The position numbers and the translations under genes were made by a program. The notes under the pieces were generated by a model. The model worked only from the letters and a program-made list of their open reading frames with translations. It did no database searches and had not been told where the DNA came from. A stretch of DNA of 64,000 nt from an uncultured Clostridia bacterium (GTDB lineage Bacteria > Bacillota > Clostridia > TANB77 > CAG-465): assembly GCA_947628005.1 (NCBI GenBank), contig CANQYI010000005.1, positions 1 through 64,000 on the forward strand, written 5' to 3'. The first letter of the stretch is position 1; each line of letters opens with the position of its first letter. Positions 18,259 through 28,469 of this stretch are shown one piece after another.

Positions 18259-20949
18259 TTATCTATCTGTCAATTGTTTAGAAGCAAAATTTTTATATGG
18301 CAATATTACTTTGTAATTTATAGAATTTTTAATTTTTTTATAACTTTCTAAAATTATTATAGGTAAAATTGATATCAAAACCACATATAACCACTGATTA
18401 GCATTTAGTTTTACAAGGCCAAAAATATTTGCAATAGGATTTGAAACTACTACTAATATTTGTAATACTATTCCTAAGACAAAGGAACCTATTAAATATT
18501 TATTGTTAAATAATTTCTTATTTAATATACTACTTTCACATTTTATATTGAAACTATGAACAAGTTCAATAAATCCTAGAGCTAAAAATGCCATTGTTCT
18601 TCCAACTTCTAAGCTATATAATTTATTTCCAATATTAAATATAATAAGCGTCAAAATTCCTATCATGGTTCCTTCAATTAATATTTTGCTAAACAGTCCA
18701 TCTGAAAATAAACTCTTTTTTGGATCTTTTGGAGGTTTTAACATTATATTATCTTCTTCTGGCTCAAGGCCTAAGGCAATCGCTGGTAGTGAATCTGTAA
18801 CAAGATTAATCCATAAAAGTTGTATAGCAAGTAAAGGTGACTTAATTCCAAGTATTAGCCCTAAGAATATAGTGACTATTTCTCCGATGTTTGTTGCAAG
18901 TAGAAAATGTACAGCTTTTTTTATATTTTCATATATGTGTCTTCCTTCTTTTACAGCTTTTACTATTGTAATAAAATTATCATCTGTAAGTACCATATCA
19001 GATGCATTTTTTGCAACATCTGTACCATTTTTTCCCATAGCAACACCGATATCTGCACTTTTTAATGCAGGGGCATCATTTACTCCATCACCAGTCATAG
19101 CTACTACTAGACCATTTGACTTAAATGCTTTTACAATTCTTACTTTATGTTCAGGTGAAACTCTTGCAAATACCGAGTAGTTCATTATATTCTTGCTTAA
19201 AGTCACATCATCAATTTTATTTAGTTCATCACCTGTTATGGCCAGTTCACCTGAATTTAATATTCCTAAATCAGTTGCAATTTTTTTTGCAGTAAGAATA
19301 TGATCACCAGTAATCATTACAGTTTTTATTTTTGCTTTTTTACATGTAGATATTGCCTCTTTAACTCCAACACGTGGAGGATCAATCATACATATAAGTC
19401 CAACAAATATTAAATTATTTTCTATATCACTTTGTATTATTTTACTTGGTAGATTATCTACATCTTTAAACGATACAGCAAGTACTCTTAAAGCTTCATT
19501 TGCTTGCTTTTCATTGCAAATAGTAATTGAACTTTTTAAGGAAAAATTTAGCTCATAAGTCTTTTGATTATCGTAGTATTTATTACATTTTTTAAGTAGT
19601 GCATCTGGGGCCCCTTTAGTGATAATTCTATATTTTCCATTTGGTAATTTGTGTATAGTAGTCATCAATTTTCTAGATGAATCAAAAGGTATTTCATTTA
19701 TTCTAGGCATAGTACTTATTAGACTGTTTTTTAAAATATTGTTTTCTAGTCCTGCATTTACAATTGCTATTTCTGTTGGCTCACCTAAAACTTCATATTT
19801 TCCACCATTTGAATAAACTTCACAATCTGTGCACATCGAACCTAATTCTAATGCAAATTTTGCATTTAAATTTGGTGTATTATACTCAGATTCTTTTAAC
19901 ATTGAATCACATATTTTTACTACTTTCATTTTATTTTGGGTAAGTGTTCCAGTTTTATCAGAACAAATAACTGAACTACTTCCAAGAGTTTCAACTGCTG
20001 GTAGTTTCCTTATAATTGCATTATTTTTAGCCATTTTTGTTACACCAATTGAAAGCATTATTGTAACTATTACTGGCAGACCTTCAGGAATGGCTGCTAC
20101 TGCCAATCCTACTGAGGTCATAAACATTTCCAAAATAGATATCTTTTTTATTACTCCAATAACAAAAATTAAAAGGCAAATAATTAGTGATGCTATACCT
20201 AATTTCTTTCCAACGTCTGCAAGTTTTAATTCAAGTGGGGTAGTATTAGAATCATCATCTATAATCATACCAGCTATTTTTCCTACTTTAGTGTTCATTC
20301 CAGTTTCAACGACTATTGCTTCACCATGACCATTTGTAACTATAGTAGAAGCAAAAACTAAGTTTACCATATCTCCTAACGGAATATTTTCATTTAAAAT
20401 AACGTCTGCATTTTTAGTAACATCTATTGTTTCACCAGTAAGCGCAGATTCTTCAACTTTCAGATTAAAGGCCGAAATAAGTCTTGCATCAGCAGGTACA
20501 AGCGATCCTGCTTCTAACAAAATTATATCACCTGGAACTAAAAGTGAACTGTCAATTATAAATGTTTTTGAATTTCTTCTTACTTTTGCTGTTGGGCTTG
20601 ATAGCTTTTTTAAGGCGTCTAAACTTTTTTCTGCCTTGTTTTCTTGAATTAATCCCATAATTGCATTAAAAATAACAATTGCTACTATAATAATTGAGTC
20701 TAAATAATCTGAACTTCCTTCTATATTTGTCATAATTGCTGAAATTAAAGCAGCTACTAGTAAAGTAATAATCATAAAATCTTTAAATTGATTAATGAAC
20801 TTTATAAAAAGTCCCTCTTTTTTGCCTTCTGCTAGTACGTTTTTACCATATTTTTCGTGCCTTATTAAAACTTCTTCATCTGTAAGTCCAGTGCTAATAT
20901 TGCTTTTTAATTTTTCTTCTATTTTACTAGAAGATAGTGTACACCACAT
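18259..20949 (-). CDS. cation-translocating P-type ATPase (Ca2+-ATPase type)
   Basis: CSDKTGTLT, TGDGVNDAPALK, VAAIPEGLPV. Confidence 0.93.
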   Translation of the reverse strand: MWCTLSSSKIEEKLKSNISTGLTDEEVLIRHEKYGKNVLAEGKKEGLFIKFINQFKDFMIITLLVAALISAIMTNIEGSSDYLDSIIIVAIVIFNAIMGLIQENKAEKSLDALKKLSSPTAKVRRNSKTFIIDSSLLVPGDIILLEAGSLVPADARLISAFNLKVEESALTGETIDVTKNADVILNENIPLGDMVNLVFASTIVTNGHGEAIVVETGMNTKVGKIAGMIIDDDSNTTPLELKLADVGKKLGIASLIICLLIFVIGVIKKISILEMFMTSVGLAVAAIPEGLPVIVTIMLSIGVTKMAKNNAIIRKLPAVETLGSSSVICSDKTGTLTQNKMKVVKICDSMLKESEYNTPNLNAKFALELGSMCTDCEVYSNGGKYEVLGEPTEIAIVNAGLENNILKNSLISTMPRINEIPFDSSRKLMTTIHKLPNGKYRIITKGAPDALLKKCNKYYDNQKTYELNFSLKSSITICNEKQANEALRVLAVSFKDVDNLPSKIIQSDIENNLIFVGLICMIDPPRVGVKEAISTCKKAKIKTVMITGDHILTAKKIATDLGILNSGELAITGDELNKIDDVTLSKNIMNYSVFARVSPEHKVRIVKAFKSNGLVVAMTGDGVNDAPALKSADIGVAMGKNGTDVAKNASDMVLTDDNFITIVKAVKEGRHIYENIKKAVHFLLATNIGEIVTIFLGLILGIKSPLLAIQLLWINLVTDSLPAIALGLEPEEDNIMLKPPKDPKKSLFSDGLFSKILIEGTMIGILTLIIFNIGNKLYSLEVGRTMAFLALGFIELVHSFNIKCESSILNKKLFNNKYLIGSFVLGIVLQILVVVSNPIANIFGLVKLNANQWLYVVLISILPIIILESYKKIKNSINYKVILPYKNFASKQLTDR

Positions 20950-21096
20950 AAAAAATCACTCCTTTGTACAAGTTATATTTGATTTATATGTGTAACATAG
21001 CTTTTTTATTACAAATGAATTTATATTTGTTGACTTGAAAATAAAAATAATATATAATGAAATTTGTATAAAGTATATTTAAGGAGAGATTTTGAA

Positions 21097-21960
21097 GTGT
21101 TATTAGATGTTATTTTAGATACACTTATTGACTCGTTAAAGATGTTACCTTTTCTATTTTTATCTTATATAATAATAGAATATATTGAACATAAAGCATC
21201 AGATAAAATAAAAAAATCTTTAAGTAAATCAGGAAAATACGGCTCTTTGGTTGGAGGAATTCTTGGTGCTGTTCCACAGTGTGGATTTTCCGTTACAGCT
21301 GCAAATTTATATTCAGGTAGACTAATTACTGTAGGAACATTAATAGCTGTATTTATTTCTACTTCAGATGAAATGGTCCCAGTACTTTTATCTCATCCGG
21401 AGAGTGCATCAAAGATAATTCCAATATTATTAATTAAGATTATTATTGCAGTTATTGCAGGTTTCTTAGTTGATTTAATATTATCTAGAAATATTAAAAA
21501 TAAAAACATGGCTGATGATGCAGATGAACATATACATAAAATGTGCAAAGATTGTGATTGTGAACATGGAATAATTAAATCTGCAATTTTTCATACAATA
21601 AATGTATTTGCTTTTATTATAATCGTTTCATTTATATTGAATTTGCTTGTTGCATTAATTGGTCAAGAAAATTTAGAAAAAGTATTACTTACTGGTACTA
21701 TTTTTCAACCACTAATTGCAAGTCTTATTGGAATAATTCCAAATTGTGCAGCATCTGTTATACTTACTGAATTGTATATATCTAAAAGTATAAGTTTTGG
21801 CTCAATAATTGCAGGATTAAGTTCTGGATCCGGAATCGGACTTGTTGTATTATTTAAAGAGAATAAGAATGTAAAAGAAAATTTAAAAATTTTAGCAGTA
21901 GTATATTTAATTGGAGTAGTTGTTGGAATATTATTTGATTTAATTGGTGTAGTAATATAG
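21097..21960 (+). CDS. putative multi-TM metal transporter (ArsP_2 / putative manganese transporter family)
   Basis: GAVPQCGFS and IIPNCAASVILTELY repeats, His/Cys-rich loop; AAGGAG SD favours GTG 21097 (ORF track start 21064). Confidence 0.7.
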   Translation: MLLDVILDTLIDSLKMLPFLFLSYIIIEYIEHKASDKIKKSLSKSGKYGSLVGGILGAVPQCGFSVTAANLYSGRLITVGTLIAVFISTSDEMVPVLLSHPESASKIIPILLIKIIIAVIAGFLVDLILSRNIKNKNMADDADEHIHKMCKDCDCEHGIIKSAIFHTINVFAFIIIVSFILNLLVALIGQENLEKVLLTGTIFQPLIASLIGIIPNCAASVILTELYISKSISFGSIIAGLSSGSGIGLVVLFKENKNVKENLKILAVVYLIGVVVGILFDLIGVVI

Positions 21961-21982
21961 GTATTTATAAAAGAGGTGTTAT

Positions 21983-22972
21983 ATGTTAGTAACAAGTAGT
22001 GTAGATTGTAGTTTTGAAAGTGTACAACAAAAAAGGGATGACAGAGGGTATATTGATTTAACTGGAATAGATATTGATGTTAATCCAGAGTCAAGAGAAA
22101 AAGTAGGTAATGAGAACAGAGAAAAAAATTGGTTAAAATTTTCTGATGGTAGAACTTTCTTGCTAAAAGAAGAGAATATAATCACTGACGAGCGTAATGC
22201 AAGTGTTTATGCAGAACTTATTATTGAGGAATTGGCTAAGCAAGCAGGAATTGAAACAGCTCACTATGATTTATATAAAAAAGATGGAAAATATGGTGTA
22301 TTATCAGAATATTGCTTGAAAGAAAATGAAGAGATGTTTAGTCTCGATTCTTTAATTGGAAAAGGTGCAGATAGTGAGTTTAGTGCTGAAAATGTTGATG
22401 CTATAAAATTACAAGAAAATATGATTGAGTTTTTAAAAAGAGAAGGACTTACTAAAAAACAGATTATACCTTTAATTGTAGATTTTCAAAAGAGAATGGT
22501 TTTTGATATATTTACATTAAATGCTGATAGACATACTGAAAATATATCTTTTAGGGTTAAACATACTGATAATGGAATGGAAATTGATTTTGCACCAATT
22601 TATGATAACGAAAATTCACTTATGTTAGATATGGATGAATATACTATAGATTCTTTGGCAAAAAGTCCTTATGCACTAAAAGATTCTTCAGATTTTGTTG
22701 CACCAAAAATAGCGGTTTTAGATGATTTTGATGAAACAAATGATAAAATTTGGAGAGGGACTTTAGATAGATATTGTGAAATTGATGAAGTTTATGATTA
22801 CATGATGGATTTATATGATACTTTAGATATAGATGAAGCATTTTACAAAGTTGAAGAAAGAATAGGTGCAAAAATCCCTGAAAATGTTAAGAGAGTAGCT
22901 AGAAACTCACTTGGCTATAGAAAAAAAGAAATTGACAAAGTAATGTGTATGGATGACTTTAGCTTGACATAA
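21983..22972 (+). CDS. HipA-like kinase domain protein
   Basis: 'DIFTLNADRHTENISFRV...DFAPIYDNENSLML' HipA-like catalytic and metal motifs. Confidence 0.72.
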   Translation: MLVTSSVDCSFESVQQKRDDRGYIDLTGIDIDVNPESREKVGNENREKNWLKFSDGRTFLLKEENIITDERNASVYAELIIEELAKQAGIETAHYDLYKKDGKYGVLSEYCLKENEEMFSLDSLIGKGADSEFSAENVDAIKLQENMIEFLKREGLTKKQIIPLIVDFQKRMVFDIFTLNADRHTENISFRVKHTDNGMEIDFAPIYDNENSLMLDMDEYTIDSLAKSPYALKDSSDFVAPKIAVLDDFDETNDKIWRGTLDRYCEIDEVYDYMMDLYDTLDIDEAFYKVEERIGAKIPENVKRVARNSLGYRKKEIDKVMCMDDFSLT

Positions 22973-22992
22973 AAATGAATTCGTGATATAAT
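22964..22992 (+). promoter_or_regulatory. sigma-A type promoter of the small ORF
   Basis: TTGACA - 17 bp - TATAAT overlapping the 3' end of the HipA-like gene. Confidence 0.7.
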
Positions 22993-23050
22993 AATTTATG
23001 CAAGATTTAAATTTTTGTATCACTATTCTAAATTTAGAGAGGAGTTTGTT

Positions 23051-23296
23051 ATGAACTATATAGTAAAATATGGCGAAACTGTAATTGGAAACATAAAGGA
23101 GAATACCTATATTCCAGATACAGATGGTATCAAAAAGTGTGAAAAAGAAGTCTTTTCCTTTTTGAAGGAGGAAATAAAAGATGTAACCCAGATAAATTTT
23201 TTTACAAGCAGAATAAAGAATTGCAAAAGATTTGATGATTTAAGCATTTCTTATTCTACGGACAAATACTCACTTATAGAGCAAGGTGTCAAATAA
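23051..23296 (+). CDS. small hypothetical protein (about 81 aa)
   Basis: GAGAGGAG SD before ATG 23051; ORF track start 23015; promoter upstream, terminator downstream. Confidence 0.65.
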   Translation: MNYIVKYGETVIGNIKENTYIPDTDGIKKCEKEVFSFLKEEIKDVTQINFFTSRIKNCKRFDDLSISYSTDKYSLIEQGVK

Positions 23297-23316
23297 ATTG
23301 ACATCTTGCTTTTTTA
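23280..23316 (+). terminator. intrinsic terminator
   Basis: GCAAGGTGTCAA-ATAAA-TTGACATCTTGC-TTTTTT. Confidence 0.8.
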
Positions 23317-23402
23317 TTTTTCAATCACAAAATTTATGTTTTAATTTCTTTACATTTTTTTTTACTTGTGTTAAAATGTATGAAGTTAGTAAGTGAGGAT
23401 GT

Positions 23403-25586
23403 ATGAAGATAAAAGGCAAAGTTTCAACCATAATTTTTAAAAATGATACAAATGGTTGGACAGTTATTTTACTAAAGCAAGAAGATGGTTATATTACTGC
23501 TGTTGGGGAAACAGATGGATTAGAAATAGACGATGAAATTGAACTTAATGGAGAGTTTACATCACACAAAGTATATGGTGAACAGTTTAAGTTTGATTCA
23601 TATATAAAAGTTATGCCACATACAAATCTTGCTCTTATAGAATATATTGCTAATAATATAAGTGGTGTAGGAAAGAAAACTGCTCAAAAAATTGTGGACA
23701 CTTTTGGTGATGAAACTATTGATATAATAAGATTTTATCCTAGCAAATTAGAGGGAATAAAGGGACTAAATTCAGAAAAAATCTTTAATATGTCAAATTT
23801 TTTTAATGAAGAATGGGACAAATGGAATGTCATAGAATACTTGACGAGCTTTTCTATTTCAGTAGTAAAAGCTACTAAAATATATAAAATGCTTGGTACG
23901 GATACCATAGACATTATAAAAGAAAATCCATATAGCTTATTAAATTTTGTTAATACCTTAGATTTTAAATTAGTAGATGATATTGGTAAAAAACAAAATA
24001 TACCGCTTACTCATGAAGCAAGACTTGAGGCAGGTATATTGTATTGTCTTACAAAAACAATACAATTTGGAAATACTTGTATTGAATATGAAAAATTAGT
24101 AGAAAATGCTGTTATAGTATTACAAGTAGAAAATGAAGAAATAGAAAATGCAATTGCCAAACTTGTTATAAAAGAGAAAATATATATTGATAATATTGAT
24201 GATAAAGATTATGTATTTACTAGAAGTTTTTATATAGCTGAAAGTAATATAGCACAAAATATCGTAAGGCATTCACTTTTAAAGACATCTGATAAAGATT
24301 ACACAAGTAAAATTGAAAAGGTAAGTAACAAAAATAATATTGAACTTTCTTCTGAACAGATTAATGCAATAAAGAATGCATTAAATTCAAAGATATCTAT
24401 AATTACTGGTGGCCCTGGGACAGGTAAAACAACAATAATAAAATGTATTATTGATATTATTGAGGGCATGAATAAAGAATATGTACTATGTGCTCCAACT
24501 GGAAGAGCGGCTAAAAGAATTACTCAGACTACAAATAAGGAAGCAAAAACTTTACATAGATTGCTTGAAATAACTAAAGTTAGTGATAATGATTTTGATA
24601 CATTTTTAGATTTAGAAGTAAAGCAAATAAATGCTGATTATATAATAGTTGATGAAGCATCAATGCTTGATGTTATGATGATGAATAATTTATTAAAAGC
24701 AATTTTAGATAATGCAAATATAATACTTGTTGGCGATGTAAATCAACTTCCTTCAGTAGGTCCTGGAAATGTATTAAAAGATATAATTGATTCTAATATA
24801 GTGACTACTACATATTTAACTCATATATATAGACAAAGTCAAAATAGCAATATAATTATGAATGCACACCGCGTTAATAATGGAGAGTGTCCTATATTTG
24901 AAAATAATAATACAGATTGCTATTTTTTAAGTACAGCTTCATTAGAAGATACAGAGGAAAAAATTACTTCACTTATTTCATATAGATTAGAGAATTATAT
25001 AAGTTTTGATAAATTAAAAGATTTACAAATAATTACTCCAATGAAAAAGACAAAACTTGGAACTATAGAATTAAATAAAACTCTTCAAGAAATTTTAAAT
25101 CCAAAGTCTAGTAATAAAAAAGAAAAAGAAATAAATTCAAAATTGTTTAGAGTTGGAGATAAAGTAATGCAAATTGTAAATAATTATGATAAAACTTCTA
25201 CTGTAGATGGTATTGGAATTGATGGTGTCTATAATGGCGATATTGGTTATATAACCTCCATAGATTTCGAGTCAGAAGAGTTATATGTTAAATTTGATGA
25301 CGATAAAATTGTATCATATTCATTTGATGAAGCAGATGAATTAGAACACGCATATGCAATTACAGTTCATAAATCTCAGGGCAGTGAATTTGATTATGTT
25401 GTGCTTCCAATTTTTGTAGCATATAAAAAACTTTTTACTAGAAATTTGTTGTACACTGCAATTACTAGAGCAAAAAAAATGTTAATTATAATTGGAAATA
25501 AAAAAGTTATAGAATATATGGTAAATAATGTAGATGAAAAAAATAGAAAAACTGGACTTAAGAAAAAACTTCAAAGTTTAATATAA
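23403..25586 (+). CDS. recD2: RecD2-type ATP-dependent DNA helicase
   Basis: GGPGTGKTTII, VDEASMLD, GDVNQLPSVGPG, 'AITVHKSQGSEFDYV'. Confidence 0.93.
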   Translation: MKIKGKVSTIIFKNDTNGWTVILLKQEDGYITAVGETDGLEIDDEIELNGEFTSHKVYGEQFKFDSYIKVMPHTNLALIEYIANNISGVGKKTAQKIVDTFGDETIDIIRFYPSKLEGIKGLNSEKIFNMSNFFNEEWDKWNVIEYLTSFSISVVKATKIYKMLGTDTIDIIKENPYSLLNFVNTLDFKLVDDIGKKQNIPLTHEARLEAGILYCLTKTIQFGNTCIEYEKLVENAVIVLQVENEEIENAIAKLVIKEKIYIDNIDDKDYVFTRSFYIAESNIAQNIVRHSLLKTSDKDYTSKIEKVSNKNNIELSSEQINAIKNALNSKISIITGGPGTGKTTIIKCIIDIIEGMNKEYVLCAPTGRAAKRITQTTNKEAKTLHRLLEITKVSDNDFDTFLDLEVKQINADYIIVDEASMLDVMMMNNLLKAILDNANIILVGDVNQLPSVGPGNVLKDIIDSNIVTTTYLTHIYRQSQNSNIIMNAHRVNNGECPIFENNNTDCYFLSTASLEDTEEKITSLISYRLENYISFDKLKDLQIITPMKKTKLGTIELNKTLQEILNPKSSNKKEKEINSKLFRVGDKVMQIVNNYDKTSTVDGIGIDGVYNGDIGYITSIDFESEELYVKFDDDKIVSYSFDEADELEHAYAITVHKSQGSEFDYVVLPIFVAYKKLFTRNLLYTAITRAKKMLIIIGNKKVIEYMVNNVDEKNRKTGLKKKLQSLI

Positions 25587-25605
25587 ATTTTTAGGGGTGA
25601 TAAAT

Positions 25606-27609
25606 ATGGAAGAATTAATAGAATGTATATGTGATTACGTAAGAAAACCATATACCGATTATGCTATTATGTTAAATGGCGAATGGGGAAGTGGAAAGAC
25701 ATATTTTTGGAATAATAAATTAAGAAGTAGATTAGAGTCAATTTCAGTAAATGGTAAAAATTATAAGACTATCTACATGTCATTATATGGAATAAATAGT
25801 TTAGAAGAAATAAGTAAAAAAATATTTATTGAAACAAATCCAATGATTAGTAAATCACTAAAAAAGTTTGTTGATAATAGACAAGGAAATTTAATTCCAG
25901 AGTACGTAAAAACAGGACTAGATATGGCTAATTTATTTGGAAACGTAAATTATAATTCGGACAAGCTTGACTTTTCTAAATTATTTGCTATAGATGATAA
26001 AATATTATGTTTTGATGATCTTGAAAGAGCTAATGTTGATGTAATTGATATTCTAGGATACATTAATAATTTTGTTGAACATGATGGTATTAAAACAATA
26101 CTTATATGTAATGAAAAAGAACTAGCAACAAAATTTAAAAATACTAATAAGGAATTTAAAACATTTATTGCCTCATATATTTTAGATAAAGAGGGAGAAC
26201 TAGTAACTAAGGAAGATAAAAAACTTGCACAAGATAAAGGCACAAAAAATAAGCCTCTAGTTAATGTGCTAGAAGAAAAGATTTCATCAATATTTGATAC
26301 AGCAAATGATTATGAAAGAATAAAAGAAAAATTAATTGGTGAAACTTTTGAATATGTTCCAGAATATGCATACATACTTAGTGGTATGATTATGAAATAT
26401 TCTTATAATGAAGAATTAACTGATTTTTATAAGAGAAACACACATCTTATAATTTCAACTTTTAAAAAATCAAATACAAGAAATTTAAGAATTTTAAAAC
26501 ATTCTTTAAATGACTTTGAAAAAGTTTTCAATGAAGTTAAGAAAAATTATAATAACGTTCCAACTGATTTACTAAAAAATATGTTAATTTTTACAATTGC
26601 AGTATCTTTTGAAATAAAGGCGGGAAATGTTAGTAAAGAAAAATTAAAGGCTATAAATAGTAATGAGGAATATGATTCTATTATATTTACTTCAAAAATA
26701 TTAAATGAGAACAATCAATTTTATTTAAGAGAGTTTGATAATAAATATTTCTTTGATAGAACTAATAGTTATAGATTTTTTAAATTTGTAGAAATATATA
26801 TTCGAACTAGATTTTTTGATGAAAAAGTATTTAAAGATAATATGGATGAAGCATTAAGTAAACCTCAAGAAGATAAAAATTTAGAAAAAAATTATAAGTA
26901 TAAAGAAATGTTAAATGGAGATTACTTTAAGTTATCAGATACTGACTTTGATATTCTATGGAAACAAGTTTTAGAAGAAGTAAGAGAAGGAAAGGTTGCT
27001 TTCAAGGAACATGTAAAATTATATGCTATTTTTAGATACTTAATTAATATGGGACTAATCCAAGTAGATGTACAAGAATTAAAACAAAAATTTGTACTTG
27101 GAATGCAAATATCTTCACTAAAGAATCAAGAAAATAATACTGAAATTGATGATAGTGAGTTTGATATTAATTATGAACTAGATGATAAAGAGATAGAGGA
27201 AATAAAAGAAGATTATATTAGAATTAAAGAGAAGACAACGCAAGAAATTGCCTCTTTAAAAGCTGAAAAATTGTTTAAATTAATTTCATCTGATATACAA
27301 GAATTCTATAGAAGTATTCTTTCAGATTATAATAATTTACCAGTTTTTGCAAGATATGATATGGAAGATTTATATGACAAATTAGAATTAATTAAAAATT
27401 ATGATTTATATAATATGGCAAATATGTTAGATGAAAGATATAAAGATAATAAAGAACTATTCTTAAATGAGTATAAAAATTTGAAAAGATTATCTGATAT
27501 AATATTAGATAAAAATGATTCAAAAACTAAAACTATGAAACAAGTTTTACTTATAAATATTTCAAAAACTATACAAGATTTTTCACGCAAATACGGTATA
27601 AAGAAATAA
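25606..27609 (+). CDS. KAP-type P-loop NTPase
   Basis: Walker A GEWGSGKT, Walker B-like KILCFDDLERA; ORF track start 25597. Confidence 0.7.
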   Translation: MEELIECICDYVRKPYTDYAIMLNGEWGSGKTYFWNNKLRSRLESISVNGKNYKTIYMSLYGINSLEEISKKIFIETNPMISKSLKKFVDNRQGNLIPEYVKTGLDMANLFGNVNYNSDKLDFSKLFAIDDKILCFDDLERANVDVIDILGYINNFVEHDGIKTILICNEKELATKFKNTNKEFKTFIASYILDKEGELVTKEDKKLAQDKGTKNKPLVNVLEEKISSIFDTANDYERIKEKLIGETFEYVPEYAYILSGMIMKYSYNEELTDFYKRNTHLIISTFKKSNTRNLRILKHSLNDFEKVFNEVKKNYNNVPTDLLKNMLIFTIAVSFEIKAGNVSKEKLKAINSNEEYDSIIFTSKILNENNQFYLREFDNKYFFDRTNSYRFFKFVEIYIRTRFFDEKVFKDNMDEALSKPQEDKNLEKNYKYKEMLNGDYFKLSDTDFDILWKQVLEEVREGKVAFKEHVKLYAIFRYLINMGLIQVDVQELKQKFVLGMQISSLKNQENNTEIDDSEFDINYELDDKEIEEIKEDYIRIKEKTTQEIASLKAEKLFKLISSDIQEFYRSILSDYNNLPVFARYDMEDLYDKLELIKNYDLYNMANMLDERYKDNKELFLNEYKNLKRLSDIILDKNDSKTKTMKQVLLINISKTIQDFSRKYGIKK

Positions 27610-27613
27610 AAGT

Positions 27614-27645
27614 TTGGCCATAATATATGTGGCCAATATTTTTTT
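27614..27645 (+). terminator. intrinsic terminator
   Basis: TTGGCCA-N9-TGGCCAA then T-run. Confidence 0.75.
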
Positions 27646-27655
27646 ATTTATATAT

Positions 27656-27697
27656 AACACAAATTGTGTTGACAAAAACACTAAAAGAATATATAAT
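27656..27697 (+). promoter_or_regulatory. promoter with overlapping 15-nt palindrome (AACACAAATTGTGTT)
   Basis: TTGACA 27669-27674, 17 bp, TATAAT 27692-27697; palindrome 27656-27670. Confidence 0.65.
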
Positions 27698-27812
27698 TTA
27701 CTTATAAAGTTAATATATAAACGTTATACGTATATTTAAATAAAAATTAAAGAATTAAGTATAAAGATTTCCAAAAAAATACATAATAATATTGATAACT
27801 TAGGAGGTAAAT

Positions 27813-28355
27813 ATGAAAGCTACCGGTATAGTAAGAAAAATAGATGATTTGGGTAGAGTAGTAATACCAAAAGAAATTAGAAAAAACTTAAAAATAAGAG
27901 AAGGAGATCCTTTAGAAATATACATTGAAAAAACAGGTGAAATTATTCTAAGAAAATATGCTCCTATGGGAGATTTACTAGAAGTAATTGAGCAGTATGC
28001 AGAAAGTCTATCAGATACATCTGATTTTGTTGTGTGTATTACAGATGCTGAGACTGTGATTGCTGTTGCTGGTACAAGACGTTCAGATTATCTTGAGAAA
28101 GATATTAGTGAACATGTAATAACAGTAATGCAAGATAGAGCAATATGGTCAAATAAAGATGAAAGAGTAATGCCACTAGTTATGAATGAAAATCCAAGTA
28201 AGTATCATGCTCAAATAATAGTTCCTATAATTTCAGATGCAGATGCTATAGGTTCAGTTATATTATTTTCAACAGATTATAAGAAAAATATAACTAATGT
28301 AGAATATAAGCTAGCACAGACAGCTGCAAAATTTTTATCTAAACAGATGGAATAA
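27813..28355 (+). CDS. spoVT: SpoVT-like AbrB + GAF transcriptional regulator
   Basis: MKATGIVRKIDDLGRVVIPKEIRKNLKIREGDPLEI plus C-terminal GAF-like domain. Confidence 0.9.
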   Translation: MKATGIVRKIDDLGRVVIPKEIRKNLKIREGDPLEIYIEKTGEIILRKYAPMGDLLEVIEQYAESLSDTSDFVVCITDAETVIAVAGTRRSDYLEKDISEHVITVMQDRAIWSNKDERVMPLVMNENPSKYHAQIIVPIISDADAIGSVILFSTDYKKNITNVEYKLAQTAAKFLSKQME

Positions 28356-28372
28356 AATTTTTAAAGTATACA

Positions 28373-28402
28373 TCAATTAATTTGCTGTATACTTTATTTT
28401 TA
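28373..28402 (+). terminator. intrinsic terminator
   Basis: AAAGTATACA-N12-TGTATACTTT-A-TTTTT. Confidence 0.7.
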
Positions 28403-28469
28403 TATAAAAAATATTTGAAAACTGTGCTTAAAGGATGTATAATATTTATATAAATTTTTGAGGTAATAT

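Noticed and set aside
18665-20329. ORFs on the + strand (18665-19180, 19619-19816, 19829-20329)
   Set aside because: Antisense to a well-supported P-type ATPase; low-complexity compositions typical of antisense frames and no SD.
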